From an archaeon GW2011_AR5 (lineage in GTDB: Archaea > Aenigmatarchaeota > Aenigmatarchaeia > GW2011-AR5): a stretch of 64,000 bases of DNA. The position numbers were made by a program, and so were the translations under genes. The notes below the pieces were generated by a model that saw only the letters and a program-made list of their open reading frames with translations, had not been told where the DNA came from and made no database searches. Shown piece after piece: positions 7,327 through 16,724 of this stretch. The stretch spans positions 281,784 through 345,783 of the forward strand of contig JWKQ01000001.1 in the NCBI GenBank assembly GCA_000806115.1. The letters are read 5' to 3'. How positions within the stretch are numbered: position 1 is the stretch's first letter; every line of letters begins with the position of its first letter.

Positions 7327-7704
7327 ATGAAACCAACTCCATGGTGGCCGAGATTCTGGGCGTGGCTCATCGACGTCATAATACTCTGGATAGTCACCGG
7401 TGTGCTCTTTTCATTCTGGTTTGACATGGACTTCCGCCGATACCTGGTTCACGGCGTAATAGGACTCGTCTACTGGAGCGTGCTAGAGAGCGAGGGCAGG
7501 CAGAGCATAGGCAAGAGGGCGCTCAACATAAAACTTGTGGACATGAAGGGCAAAAACGCAACGCTGGGCGCGGCAGCAGGCAGCGCATTCGGAAAAGCAT
7601 TCCTTCTGCCACTAGACATGATAATCGGGGTGTTGGCGCGACCGGGCAAGAAGCAGCGGCTGTTCAATATTGCCAGTGATACTACTGTTATAAATGTTAA
7701 GTGA
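7327..7704 (+). CDS. RDD-family membrane protein
   Basis: A 125-residue membrane protein. The N-terminal RFWAWLIDVIILWIV segment carries the Arg and Asp pattern of RDD domains, the second helix runs through LVHGVIGLVYWSV, and GRQSIGKRALNIKLVD is the conserved cytoplasmic part. The substrate is unknown; some RDD proteins have been linked to ion transport. It is preceded by the Z leader shared with uL6, eL19 and thiI, which suggests common control. Confidence 0.88.
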   Translation: MKPTPWWPRFWAWLIDVIILWIVTGVLFSFWFDMDFRRYLVHGVIGLVYWSVLESEGRQSIGKRALNIKLVDMKGKNATLGAAAGSAFGKAFLLPLDMIIGVLARPGKKQRLFNIASDTTVINVK

Positions 7705-7705
7705 A

Positions 7706-7776
7706 TGCGTCCGCCGGGATTTGAACCCGGATCATCAGCTTGGAAGGCTGAGGTCCTGCCGTTAGACTACAGACGC
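7706..7776 (-). tRNA. tRNA-Gly (anticodon UCC)
   Basis: On the minus strand a full cloverleaf is visible: acceptor GCGTCTG pairs with CGGACGC, the T arm has GGTTCAAATCC, and the anticodon loop reads CTTCCAA, anticodon TCC (Gly GGA codons). The discriminator base is A. No intron or encoded CCA is seen. Confidence 0.95.
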
Positions 7777-7866
7777 TTTTGAGTAATACTTGACGGTTGA
7801 CTATAAAAATTAAGCGTTTGTATTCATAGACGTACAGAAAACGAAGCTGTTACCGGGCTTTTGACG

Positions 7867-7977
7867 CTACAATTTTATCTTTACGCTGCTTCTCGCGAAG
7901 GGATGCTCCTGCTCCACGTGGTATTCCAGCTCTATGCGGTTCTCGAAGGCGGAGTCGCACCATATGCAGGTTTCCAT
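7867..7977 (-). CDS. Tiny C2H2 zinc-finger protein
   Basis: A 36-residue protein: METCIWCDSAFENRIELE, then YHVEQEH and a basic tail. Cys4, Cys7, His20 and His25 give a classic C2H2 zinc finger spanning almost the whole protein. AAGGTGG lies before the ATG as a ribosome binding site. Single-finger proteins of this size are common in archaea and are usually DNA- or protein-binding. The target is unknown. Confidence 0.75.
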   Translation of the reverse strand: METCIWCDSAFENRIELEYHVEQEHPFARSSVKIKL

Positions 7978-8086
7978 CAAACCACCTTGCTATACATGAA
8001 TGGAAAAATTCTTGACGCCATAATTACGGAGAAATCACCATTCCGGAGTGGCAATAGCTTAAATCCATTCGGGACATGGAGTTATC

Positions 8087-8290
8087 ATGAAGAAGCCAGT
8101 TTTGGTTGAATATTCAAAACAGGCAGACTGGATAATACGCAGCTTTGTCGAGGAGCGCAACTGCCTTAACGGCGGGCGGAACATAGCAAACGACATATGG
8201 ACATACAATACCGATTACCGTAAGGGTCTTCTTGCAGCGCTAAGGGACGAACCTTATGTCTCGCGTGCATGGATTGGAACTATTCCATAG
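8087..8290 (+). CDS. Hypothetical 67-residue protein
   Basis: Not recognised. It is a soluble, mixed-charge sequence (QADWIIRSFVEERNCLNGGRN). A TATA-like GCTTAAATC about 25 bases before the ATG supports a leaderless gene. The last 11 bases overlap the 3' end of the converging pirin gene. Confidence 0.5.
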   Translation: MKKPVLVEYSKQADWIIRSFVEERNCLNGGRNIANDIWTYNTDYRKGLLAALRDEPYVSRAWIGTIP

Positions 8291-8999
8291 GCACATTTAT
8301 CACGAGAACTTTCGAGTCTTTCAGCGCCTTTATCGTGAAGCTTTTCGTGTCCGTTATTTCTGCCGCGTCGCATTCCTCCAGCTGTCGCTTTGCTATTTCT
8401 ATGCTGCCGCTTATCACGAAGACGTACGCGCCATGCCCATGGCTGACTTGATGTTCCAGGCTCGCGCTTTTTTCCAGTTTGCCAAGATGGAATGAGGCGT
8501 CCTGGTGTATCTTGAGCCAAGGCGAAATGACGCTCTCCGAGCGTCCGTCCAACTTCGCGCCAACTATCTCTGTCAGCACGTTGTCTTTCAGCTTGAACTG
8601 CTTCTGTTCATACCCGGGCTTTATGCCCTCCTCTGCCGTGTCCACCCATATCTGCAGCAGGCGCACCGGCTTGTCGGAATTGTTGAACTCGCTGTGATAG
8701 ATGCCGTGTCCCGCTGACATCGCCTGCACCTCCCCCGGCTTTATCACGCCCTCGCCGCCCGAGCTGTCCTTGTGGTGCAGCGCACCTTCCAGGACGATTG
8801 TGACGATTTCCATGTTGTCGTGGTGGTGCGTGGGGAAACCGCTTCCGGGCTCGATGACGTCGTCGTTGAGCACGCGCAGCTTGCCGAAACCCATCCTTGC
8901 AGGATTGAAGTAGTTCCCGAAAGAGAAAGAGTGACGGCTGTTGAGCCAGGTTGTGCGCGTCATTCCACGGTCGGCTGACTTCTGGATGTCTATGTTCAT
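8280..8999 (-). CDS. Pirin-family cupin protein
   Basis: A 239-residue bicupin. The N-terminal cupin has TWLNSRHSFSFGNYFNP, the metal-binding HHHDNMEIVT cluster and AGHGIYHSEFN, with three His and one Glu as iron ligands. Family members include quercetin 2,3-dioxygenases and nuclear pirins. It is a stand-alone gene, divergent from the pilin-like gene at 9084. Confidence 0.93.
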   Translation of the reverse strand: MNIDIQKSADRGMTRTTWLNSRHSFSFGNYFNPARMGFGKLRVLNDDVIEPGSGFPTHHHDNMEIVTIVLEGALHHKDSSGGEGVIKPGEVQAMSAGHGIYHSEFNNSDKPVRLLQIWVDTAEEGIKPGYEQKQFKLKDNVLTEIVGAKLDGRSESVISPWLKIHQDASFHLGKLEKSASLEHQVSHGHGAYVFVISGSIEIAKRQLEECDAAEITDTKSFTIKALKDSKVLVINVPME

Positions 9000-9083
9000 G
9001 ATAATAACTGGACTGGTAAAAATTAAAACGACTCTTTACAAGCTACCAAAAAGAACATATACAACTCACAACAATACATTTTC

Positions 9084-10076
9084 ATGAAAGGCATTACGCC
9101 CGTAATCGCTGTGATACTTCTTCTGCTCATAACAATATCAATGGTGGGCTTCTCGATGGTGTTCTTCCAGCGTACAGCCGAGACTGCGACGCGCTCGGGC
9201 GACGAGCAGCTTGCCCAGCAGCTCACGCAGTTCGCCTCGCAGCCGAGGATAGAGTCAGTGGCAGGCGACAATATCAGCATACGCAACGCTGGCTCAGTGC
9301 CGCTCTCGCTCTCCTCCCTCGTTTTTCTTGCTGACGGCGAGAGCAAGACTCCTTCTGGCGGGCTCGCCACTCTCCAGCCGGGGCAGATTAGCACTTACAC
9401 GCTTGCGGGCTTCAACGCGGAAGCTGCCAGCGTGATAAAGGTTTCCAGCGGCGGATTCTCTGACACGATGACTGAGCAGCCGAGATCGTGCAAGGGAATA
9501 ATGGCTGTAGGCAGAAGCGCAGGAAGCGGCGTTTACATGATATATTCCGGAGACGACGCGCTCTCAGTATATTGTGATATGACCACTGACGGGGGAGGGT
9601 GGACAAAAGTATGGCAGCCTGCAAGTACGAACGAGGCGTTCACGACACAAACTTACTTTACAGGTACAGAATCCCTGGTTGCCAACGCAAAAGATATGAT
9701 GATGGCATTTACCACAAGCTCGAACTCACTGAGCCAGTCGTGGAAATTCAACATACCAAATTTACTTAGAAGCAACAATCCCGTTGGCTTGCCATGCAAT
9801 TCCGACACGGTGACAGCGACAAGGATAAGCGACGGATTGCAGGTGACAGACACACTTATATGGGGCACCGGGAGCTTCGGGTCGCAGTGTTCTGATGGAT
9901 GCTCAGGAACATGGGGAAGAACATGCCTCAGAAGAAGCGGATATGCAGGCGCATACGATTTCCCGTTCTACGCAACATATTCTGTGACCAATCCAGACCA
10001 CTGCAGCAACTCTGACCAAGGTTACAGCACTACACCGTGCTCGAACGAAAGGCTCTTTGTGATCTATGTAAGATAA
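9084..10076 (+). CDS. Archaeal pilin-like protein with fibrinogen-like domain
   Basis: A 330-residue protein. Residues 1-25 (MKGITPVIAVILLLLITIS) form a class III signal peptide of archaeal type IV pilins, with likely cleavage after KG. A short beta domain follows (about 45-130). From about residue 140, SCKGIMAVGRSAGSGVYMIY and YCDMTTDGGGWTKVW are the hallmark start of a fibrinogen-related domain, and the rest is Cys- and Ser-rich. Such domains bind sugars or proteins in animals. A surface adhesin on a pilus is inferred. Confidence 0.85.
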   Translation: MKGITPVIAVILLLLITISMVGFSMVFFQRTAETATRSGDEQLAQQLTQFASQPRIESVAGDNISIRNAGSVPLSLSSLVFLADGESKTPSGGLATLQPGQISTYTLAGFNAEAASVIKVSSGGFSDTMTEQPRSCKGIMAVGRSAGSGVYMIYSGDDALSVYCDMTTDGGGWTKVWQPASTNEAFTTQTYFTGTESLVANAKDMMMAFTTSSNSLSQSWKFNIPNLLRSNNPVGLPCNSDTVTATRISDGLQVTDTLIWGTGSFGSQCSDGCSGTWGRTCLRRSGYAGAYDFPFYATYSVTNPDHCSNSDQGYSTTPCSNERLFVIYVR

Positions 10077-10099
10077 TTCTTGCAAATCAGTTAAAAACG

Positions 10100-10393
10100 C
10101 TATTCGATATTGACGTTTTCCCAGGACTCAATCCGCAGGTACGGGCGTACGTTTGACAGATTCTCGCCGTGCAGGCGGAAGCCTATCGTCACCTCTATCT
10201 TGCCCTGCGTGATTTTGCCTTCCTTTATTCCCTTCATCAAGTCCGTGCTTCCCCGCGCCTCCATTGACATCCTGTTGTCGAATGTGATGAGGAACTCGGC
10301 GAATCCGCCGGACACCTTGAGCTGGGATATCGTTCCCTTCACTTCCACGTAATCGTTCGGATAGCGCAGGCGATTCTCGTCAAATTCTACCAT
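10100..10393 (-). CDS. Hypothetical 97-residue protein
   Basis: Not recognised. It is mostly beta-strand by pattern (YVEVKGTISQLKVSGGFAEF and KIEVTIGFRLHG), compatible with a small OB- or beta-barrel fold, with no membrane segment. It is divergent from the methyltransferase gene at 10447; the 53 bases between them must carry both promoters. Confidence 0.75.
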   Translation of the reverse strand: MVEFDENRLRYPNDYVEVKGTISQLKVSGGFAEFLITFDNRMSMEARGSTDLMKGIKEGKITQGKIEVTIGFRLHGENLSNVRPYLRIESWENVNIE

Positions 10394-10446
10394 ACCTTTT
10401 CTATGAACACTGCGCTTAAAAGGTTTTTCGAAATCATTTTTTTGTC

Positions 10447-11313
10447 ATGACAGGATTTACAAACGACTACGAGAGACGGGTTCAAGGGGCTTATTCCAGA
10501 TTTGGTCCCGGCAGTAATGTATGGGGCAGTGCTGAATGGGGAGGCCACACCATAAACATATACACGAATCATGAATTCATACATTACCTTTTTACGCAGC
10601 CGTTTCTTGATTCACAGCCGAAAGACGGCGCAGTGCTGGCAGATTTTGGCTCGTCTGACGGATATGTGGCTGACACGGTTTCGAGCCAGTTAAGGAGAAG
10701 CGGGCACCGCGTTCTGCCTGTAGGCATTGATATGAACCACATGTATCTCATAGCGATGGAAGGCAGGCATCCGAAAGTCAGACGGTTAAGAGCTGATTTG
10801 CTCAACATGCCGCTGCCTGACGACTCAGTCGATTTTGGCATATTGAGATTCGTACTTCCATATTTTAGCAGGGAACAGCATTCCCGCGTTCTTGGTGAGA
10901 TACACAGGGCGATGAAAAAAGGAGGCAGGTTCGTAGCCTATAATGACGGCGGATTTGACGAGCAAACGGGAAAATTATATAATCAATTCTTTGCCGAAAG
11001 TGCCGCTGCATTAGGCGGCTGGGACGTGGAGACGATCAAGGCTAGCAGGAATTACCCTTCATGCGAAACGTTGCAAGAAACAGCGAGGCAGGATGGTTTT
11101 GATGTCCGCCATGCAAAGGACCTGACTGGCGAGGTTGTTGGATTTCTTTCTCCTGAGATTTATGCTTCAAGATTTGTCATGGACAGAAATCAGAAACGAA
11201 GACTAACGAATGTTTTCAGGCGCTGGAAGAAGAGCGGCAAACTGCCTTTTGACGATGGGTTGAGGCTGCGACGTGCCACGTATACAGTCATTCTTGAAAA
11301 ACAATCTTTTTAA
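10447..11313 (+). CDS. Class I SAM-dependent methyltransferase
   Basis: A 288-residue protein with a Rossmann methyltransferase core: motif I VLADFGSSDGYVADTV (about residues 64-79), an acidic residue in PVGIDMNHMY, then LRADLLNMPLPDDSVDFGI and a LGEIHRAMKKGGRFV strand. These point to a small-molecule or protein methyltransferase of unknown substrate. GCTTAAAAGG about 30 bases upstream suggests leaderless expression. Confidence 0.88.
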   Translation: MTGFTNDYERRVQGAYSRFGPGSNVWGSAEWGGHTINIYTNHEFIHYLFTQPFLDSQPKDGAVLADFGSSDGYVADTVSSQLRRSGHRVLPVGIDMNHMYLIAMEGRHPKVRRLRADLLNMPLPDDSVDFGILRFVLPYFSREQHSRVLGEIHRAMKKGGRFVAYNDGGFDEQTGKLYNQFFAESAAALGGWDVETIKASRNYPSCETLQETARQDGFDVRHAKDLTGEVVGFLSPEIYASRFVMDRNQKRRLTNVFRRWKKSGKLPFDDGLRLRRATYTVILEKQSF

Positions 11314-11336
11314 CACGGCTTGTGCAATTGTAATTC

Positions 11337-12746
11337 ATGCGGAACACGAAGCAGCTTACGATGTTCGACGTGGTCAACCTTGTGGTCGGAGCAATCGTCG
11401 GGGCTGACATCTACATTGCGGCGACCTTCGGCACAGGCTTGCTCGGTCCTGCTTCGCTCCTTGCATGGGTGACTGCAGGCATATTTGCCATCATCATTGC
11501 GCTGACATTCGGCAGGTGCGCTGAAGTGGTGAAACAGGTCGGCGGTCCGTACGCTTACGCCAAGCACGCGTTCGGGCATTTCCAGGGATTCATGACAGGA
11601 TGGTCGCTGTGGCTTGCGGAAATCAGCGCGCTGTCAGTTTTCCCAATTGCATTCATAACGTACCTTTCATTCTTCTTCCAGGTCCCGCTGCTGCTCAAGG
11701 TGATTGTTACAGCCCTGTTCATCTTCTTCCTCTTCGCAACCAACTACTTCGGCATCAAGAACGCGGCGCGGACCAACGACATACTCACGGTGGTAAAGCT
11801 CGCGCCGCTGTTCCTGCTGATTATTGTAGGGCTGCTCTGGATGTTCTCCAAGCCTGCGGAAGTGGTGCAAAACCTGACGCCATTCGCGCCGCTCGGGTTC
11901 GAGAACTTCGGACTCGCAGTGGTAATAATCTTCTGGGCATATGCAGGCTTCGAATATGCGACTGTCGTGAGCTCGGACATAAAGAACGCAAGGAAGATAC
12001 TGCCGAGAGCGATATTATTCGGCATGCTGATAGTCACCGCCTTCTACCTGCTCACAAACCTTGTCATTGTGAGCGTCGCGGATCACAGCCAGCTGATGCA
12101 GCAAAACACTCCCCTCACTTACGTATCCTTCCTGCTCATGGGAGGCGTGGGCGCGGCCATAATGGCAATAGGCGCAATGATATCGCTTTCAGGCTCGAAT
12201 GAGTCGGGATTGATGGGCTCTACGCGCCTTGCTTATGCCATGGCGGCGGACGGATATTTTCCGAGAAGGATGGCGAACGTGCGCAACAAATACTCCACGC
12301 CTCATGTGGCATTGGGCGTGCACTGCATAATTATGTTCTTCGCAGCTACATTTTTCACGGCACAGATGCTGATAACGTTTGTCGTGTTCAACTTAGCATT
12401 CGCCTACATAATGGTGGCTCTGTCATCGATGAAGCTCAGGAAGGACAAGATTACAAGGCTGCTGGCTGTATCGAGCCTGCTGATAGCATTTTTTCTGATA
12501 AGCCAGAACACGCTCTTTGTCATAATCGGCGGAATCCTGATACTGCTTGCAGGAATTCCGATATACATATTCTTCGCGCCGAAGTCAGAGCTCAAGCATG
12601 CCAAACGGCTCATGTACAAGGAGGAAACCAAGCTAAGACACAGGGCTGAAAAAGAGGAAGTCTTCCTGGCGCACGTCGTGAAACATGTCAAGCTCCACCT
12701 CCGGGAAAGGGAACGGTTCTACAGACAAAATAAGAAGCGAAAGTAA
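11337..12746 (+). CDS. APC-superfamily amino acid permease
   Basis: A 469-residue protein with about twelve membrane segments. NLVVGAIVGADIYIAATFG is the conserved unwound first helix, and GGPYAYAKHAFGHFQGFMTGW the helix 2-3 region of APC transporters. It has a basic, soluble C-terminal tail of about 60 residues (RERERFYRQNKKRK at the end). It imports or exchanges amino acids or amines; the substrate cannot be read. CTTTTTAAC upstream is a TATA candidate. Confidence 0.93.
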   Translation: MRNTKQLTMFDVVNLVVGAIVGADIYIAATFGTGLLGPASLLAWVTAGIFAIIIALTFGRCAEVVKQVGGPYAYAKHAFGHFQGFMTGWSLWLAEISALSVFPIAFITYLSFFFQVPLLLKVIVTALFIFFLFATNYFGIKNAARTNDILTVVKLAPLFLLIIVGLLWMFSKPAEVVQNLTPFAPLGFENFGLAVVIIFWAYAGFEYATVVSSDIKNARKILPRAILFGMLIVTAFYLLTNLVIVSVADHSQLMQQNTPLTYVSFLLMGGVGAAIMAIGAMISLSGSNESGLMGSTRLAYAMAADGYFPRRMANVRNKYSTPHVALGVHCIIMFFAATFFTAQMLITFVVFNLAFAYIMVALSSMKLRKDKITRLLAVSSLLIAFFLISQNTLFVIIGGILILLAGIPIYIFFAPKSELKHAKRLMYKEETKLRHRAEKEEVFLAHVVKHVKLHLRERERFYRQNKKRK

Positions 12747-13394
12747 TCATTCAGCCGCCATTGTAACCGGACTGATAGGAATTGCATCGCCGACAGTATG
12801 ATAATATGCAGCTTCGGGCTTTGACGGGTCGAATTTTGGAACACCATGAAGGTGAAAGAGCTCGTCAGGCGCCCTGCCCGTGAACTCTTCTCCGTCAAAA
12901 CAGAAGTTCGCCACTAGAACCGGTTCGTCGATTGCAACGCCGTTTACGTATGTATTATGAATTAAATCGCCGTTTTCGAAGAAGCGAAATACATTGGCTT
13001 CTTTCTTCTGCATCCTGTAGAACGACCCAGCTTCCCATACCTCGCGCACCGCTTCCCCATACACTTCGGGTTCTTCCATATCTCCCGGCAGTTTCACTGC
13101 AAGAATGTCTATATAGTTAGGATCAATGGAACGGACCTGGACATATCGTCCCTCGTCATCTGACCAGACGGCTCCCACGTGCTTTTCCCTCGGTTCGCCA
13201 TAAAATGTAACGAGCCATAAGGGAGATGCCCTTTCCAAGGAATACTGAACTACTGACGGAAGGAACTGCGGCACGCCGTTCATGTAAGCGGCAAAATTCC
13301 CCACCAGCCTTGCGTCAGGCTCCGACTCAAAAAGCCTCCTGAGAAACTGCCGTGTTTCCGCCTGATGCCACGCTTCCGGCACAAGATGCGACAT
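12747..13394 (-). CDS. Hypothetical 215-residue protein
   Basis: Not recognised. It is a soluble acidic protein with DARLVGNFAAYMNGVPQFLP near the start and several beta-rich segments. Its stop abuts the 3' end of the permease gene on the other strand, a tight convergent pair. No signal peptide or metal motif is seen. Confidence 0.75.
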   Translation of the reverse strand: MSHLVPEAWHQAETRQFLRRLFESEPDARLVGNFAAYMNGVPQFLPSVVQYSLERASPLWLVTFYGEPREKHVGAVWSDDEGRYVQVRSIDPNYIDILAVKLPGDMEEPEVYGEAVREVWEAGSFYRMQKKEANVFRFFENGDLIHNTYVNGVAIDEPVLVANFCFDGEEFTGRAPDELFHLHGVPKFDPSKPEAAYYHTVGDAIPISPVTMAAE

Positions 13395-13425
13395 ATCCAG
13401 ACGTTTTCAGAAAAGCATAAAAAGC

Positions 13426-14742
13426 CTAGACACCCAGCACGCCGAAGCTCTCCATAACCATAAGCACGGTGAGCACGCCGATTATGTCCGCGGTGCCCGT
13501 CACTATCGGGATTGTCACGTTGTCGGGATTGATTTTGTACTTGAACGCTATTATCGAGACGAAGAACGACACAAACACCACTATCGTCGTCAGAATCAGC
13601 CCGGCGATTGTTGCCGTGAACATCAGCTTCGCGAGCGACATGCCGCCGATGCCTATCACTCCGCCGAACACATAAACGAGAAGACTGACTATCGGGAATA
13701 TCATCAGCGAGAGTATGTACGAATTGACTATCTCATGCTTTATTTCATTGTCTATTTCGAATTTGGCAGCGAGCTGTCCCGTGTGAAGCTTTGTTGCCAT
13801 CCGCGACGAGAGGATGTTGCCGATGTTGCCGCCCTCCTCAAGGAAAGCCGGTATCAGCGTGATTATGATCGGAACGGTAAGCAGCAAACCGAGGTTGAAT
13901 TCAAGGAAGAGCCCGGACATCGCGCTGAGCGTGCCTGCAAAGAGCATGACGATGACGGACTGCAGGACTATGTTCTTGTAGCTGCCCTCGCGCAGCACCA
14001 GCGCGTCCTGGCTGGACTCGGAAACGAACACTATCACGAGGTTTATGACTGCGAGCGCCATAAGCAGCACCGACATCACCATGATGTAGAAGTTCGGCAC
14101 GCCGAGTATGAAGGACGCCGCGAACGCCAGGCACGGTATGGTGAAGAAGTCGCCCAATGCAGTGATTAGAGGCGAGGTGACGTTGTCGGGATCCCATTTT
14201 TTCTTCTCTGCGACGAAAGCGATGCCGAACGTGATTACAAGAAGCAGCATGCCGGAGATGAAGCCGCCGATGAAAGAAACAAGCACCAGATGGAGCACGC
14301 CGGCGCTGGTCACGCCTGCCATCAGCAGCAGCGCCCGGGCTATGAAGCCGAGCGCTATGGAAGTGAATATTGTGAGCGTTATGGAAGAGTAGACGTTGTT
14401 GCGCACATACTTGCTCTTCATGTCGAACCCGTCTATGCGCTTCATGTGGAGCGCGCTGCCCAGACGCGAGCCCAGGGCGCCGAATATGTTGCCGCGCATC
14501 GACATCGCGCCGGGTATGAGGACTATGAGTCCGGGAAGCAGAAGCAGCGTCTCCTCCAGCTTGCCGAGGAACAGTCCGGCGAGAACGTCAGTTATTATGG
14601 AGAGAAATATCGCGCCGAAGCTCTGCTTGAGGTTTGACTGCCCCCGCATGTACAAAATGAAGTTCCTGACCGTGCCCTTTATGGAATCAAGGACCGTGCC
14701 CTCACCCTCGAAGTCCCAATCATCGCTGTTCATGGCTTTCAC
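13426..14742 (-). CDS. MgtE/SLC41-like divalent cation transporter
   Basis: A 438-residue membrane protein with two repeated MgtE membrane domains (about residues 35-215 and 250-430). Each contains the LIPGAMSMRGNIFGALGSR or LIPAFLEEGGNIGNILSSR signature and a PDNVT(S/I)P motif. The soluble N-domain and CBS pair of bacterial MgtE are absent, as in SLC41-type Mg2+ transporters. It is likely a magnesium channel or exchanger. Confidence 0.93.
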   Translation of the reverse strand: MKAMNSDDWDFEGEGTVLDSIKGTVRNFILYMRGQSNLKQSFGAIFLSIITDVLAGLFLGKLEETLLLLPGLIVLIPGAMSMRGNIFGALGSRLGSALHMKRIDGFDMKSKYVRNNVYSSITLTIFTSIALGFIARALLLMAGVTSAGVLHLVLVSFIGGFISGMLLLVITFGIAFVAEKKKWDPDNVTSPLITALGDFFTIPCLAFAASFILGVPNFYIMVMSVLLMALAVINLVIVFVSESSQDALVLREGSYKNIVLQSVIVMLFAGTLSAMSGLFLEFNLGLLLTVPIIITLIPAFLEEGGNIGNILSSRMATKLHTGQLAAKFEIDNEIKHEIVNSYILSLMIFPIVSLLVYVFGGVIGIGGMSLAKLMFTATIAGLILTTIVVFVSFFVSIIAFKYKINPDNVTIPIVTGTADIIGVLTVLMVMESFGVLGV

Positions 14743-14769
14743 TAATTGAATCCGGATTATAAAAAAGTT

Positions 14770-15468
14770 TTAGAAATTCTTTTCCTTCGTTATCTGCCCG
14801 TCTTTGAGCCACACGCCGCGGTCCGCCATCGCGCCAAGCGACTCCTCGTGCGTTATCACTATGACCGTGTGTCCCAGCTTCTCGTTCAGCTGCCTTATCG
14901 AATTGAAAACGTTCGCCGCGGACTTGGAGTCGAGCGCGGCAGTCGGCTCGTCTGCAAGAAGTATCTCGGGGCTGTTGACAATCGCCCTGGCTATGCTCAC
15001 CCTCTGCTGTTCTCCCCCGGAAAGCTGGTGCGGATAGTTCATTGTCCTGTGTTCCAGCCCGAGCATTCCCAGAACCTCCAGGGCGTTCTTCCTCAGCTCG
15101 TGGTTTTTCTTTCCCATCAACATCTGGGGTATGAAGACGTTCTCGAGCGCATTGAGCTCCGGAAGCAGCGAATAGAACTGGAAGACGAAGCCCAGTTCCC
15201 TCAGGCGGAACCTCGTCTTCATGTCCTCGTCCATCTTCGAGACTTCCCTGCCCTTTATTTCTATCGAGCCTTTCGTGGGATCGTCGAGCAGCCCCATCAT
15301 GTGAAGCATGGTGCTCTTGCCCGAGCCCGACGGCCCCATTATGGAAACGAACTCGCCCTTTTTCACGCTGAAATCAATCCCGTTCAGGGCGTTCACGCGG
15401 AGCTCTCCCATCCTGTAGGTCTTGTGGACTCCTTTCATTTTTATTATGTCTGGCATTTTATCACTCAA
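14770..15468 (-). CDS. ABC transporter ATPase (MacB/LolD type)
   Basis: A 232-residue ATPase with Walker A GPSGSGKST (about 45-53), Q-loop VFQFYSLLPELNA, signature LSGGEQQRVSIARA, Walker B ILLADEPTAALD and a following His in VIVITHE. The sequence matches the MacB/LolD/FtsE class that drives mechanical, not import, transport. Its start overlaps the end of the permease gene by 8 bases, so the two are co-translated. Confidence 0.96.
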   Translation of the reverse strand: MSDKMPDIIKMKGVHKTYRMGELRVNALNGIDFSVKKGEFVSIMGPSGSGKSTMLHMMGLLDDPTKGSIEIKGREVSKMDEDMKTRFRLRELGFVFQFYSLLPELNALENVFIPQMLMGKKNHELRKNALEVLGMLGLEHRTMNYPHQLSGGEQQRVSIARAIVNSPEILLADEPTAALDSKSAANVFNSIRQLNEKLGHTVIVITHEESLGAMADRGVWLKDGQITKEKNF

Positions 15469-16678
15469 CTGTCTTTATCGATTCGAGTATCTTCTGCTTT
15501 GACGCCGAGCGCGCCGGCACGTACCCCGCTATCACTGCAGACATGACTATCATGACTGCCGCGCCAACCACGGATTCCAGCGGCAGTATCAGGCGCAGCT
15601 CGCCTATCGGAAGCCGTATCGGATTCGAATTCGTATAGGAACTTACGGCCTCGAATATGCCGACACCGAGCAGCATGCCCGCCGTTCCCAGCAGCACCGA
15701 CTGCAGCAGGAATACCAGGAGCACTTCCCTGCTGCTCATGCCGATGGCTTTCAGAACTCCTATTATACGCTTCTTGCGGGACGTGTTGATGAAAATCACT
15801 ATGCCGATGGTGACAAGGACTATTATGATGCCGACCAGTGACGTGGCAAAAATCACTATGCCGAATGTAGAATTTATCGCGCCAACGAAGCTTGACGCTT
15901 CCTCCCATGTCTTGACCTCGACGTTCTTGATTCCCTGCTCCAGTATGAACTGCTTGACACTGTCAGCCTTGTAACGGTCGTTCAGCCTCACAAGTATGCT
16001 GGTGGCCTGGTCATCCAAGCCGAGAACGCTGCGCACCTCCTCGTCCGTGAGCATGACGTCCTGCGAAACGCTTGAAAAGCCTTCGGCGCTGAGCACTCCG
16101 CGCACCTTGTAGTCTTTCTGCACGCCGTTGCCGTATTTTATCGTAACCACTTCGCCCACGCTGACGCCCAGGCCTTCTATGAGCTGCCCGAACTGCTCGC
16201 GCCCTATCGTGTCCTCCAGCCTCTCGCCCGCTATGAACCTTCCCATCACAACCTCGTCGTTGCTGGCGTCGCTAAGGTAGCTTCCCGACACGACGAAACC
16301 TGACGTTGTGGTCACGAGCGAATCGTCGGAAGGCTTTATGCCGGTTGCGCTCACCGTCGACTGCTTCTCGCCGAAAATTATCGTAATCGGGACGCTTATG
16401 CGCGCAGAAGTGGCTACGACCTCGCTGTTGAGTTCTATCTTCTTGCGGATGAGCGAGACGTCGGGGATGTATTTTCCGCTCGAAGGCGTTATTATCACGT
16501 GGGAGGTTGAGGTGTCGATGACGCTCTCCTGGAACGTGTTGCCCAGCCCGTTCAGGAACGCCGCGAAGAAAGTTATGTTGATGTAGGAAAACGCAAGCAG
16601 GAAGATAACAAGCATGGCTATTTTCTTGTCCCTCTTCAGGTCCTTGACCGCAAGAAACGACGCTGTGCGAACTGACAT
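15461..16678 (-). CDS. ABC permease, FtsX/MacB type
   Basis: A 405-residue permease: one N-terminal membrane helix, a large extracytoplasmic domain (about 45-260), and three C-terminal helices with RKKRIIGVLKAIGMSSREV, the FtsX signature. ATG 16678 is preferred because GTGAT precedes it; an in-frame GTG at 16687 lies inside that site. It pairs with the ATPase below and follows a CARDB-type exoprotein, a common export or envelope-maintenance set. Confidence 0.93.
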   Translation of the reverse strand: MSVRTASFLAVKDLKRDKKIAMLVIFLLAFSYINITFFAAFLNGLGNTFQESVIDTSTSHVIITPSSGKYIPDVSLIRKKIELNSEVVATSARISVPITIIFGEKQSTVSATGIKPSDDSLVTTTSGFVVSGSYLSDASNDEVVMGRFIAGERLEDTIGREQFGQLIEGLGVSVGEVVTIKYGNGVQKDYKVRGVLSAEGFSSVSQDVMLTDEEVRSVLGLDDQATSILVRLNDRYKADSVKQFILEQGIKNVEVKTWEEASSFVGAINSTFGIVIFATSLVGIIIVLVTIGIVIFINTSRKKRIIGVLKAIGMSSREVLLVFLLQSVLLGTAGMLLGVGIFEAVSSYTNSNPIRLPIGELRLILPLESVVGAAVMIVMSAVIAGYVPARSASKQKILESIKTVE

Positions 16679-16724
16679 GATTATCACTTTGCAACCCGGT
16701 GCGGTTGATTGAAGTTCTCAATAT

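Noticed and set aside
7861..8109. An 82-codon plus-strand frame
   Set aside because: It is the complement of the C2H2 zinc-finger gene and its upstream region; the minus strand has metal ligands and a ribosome binding site.
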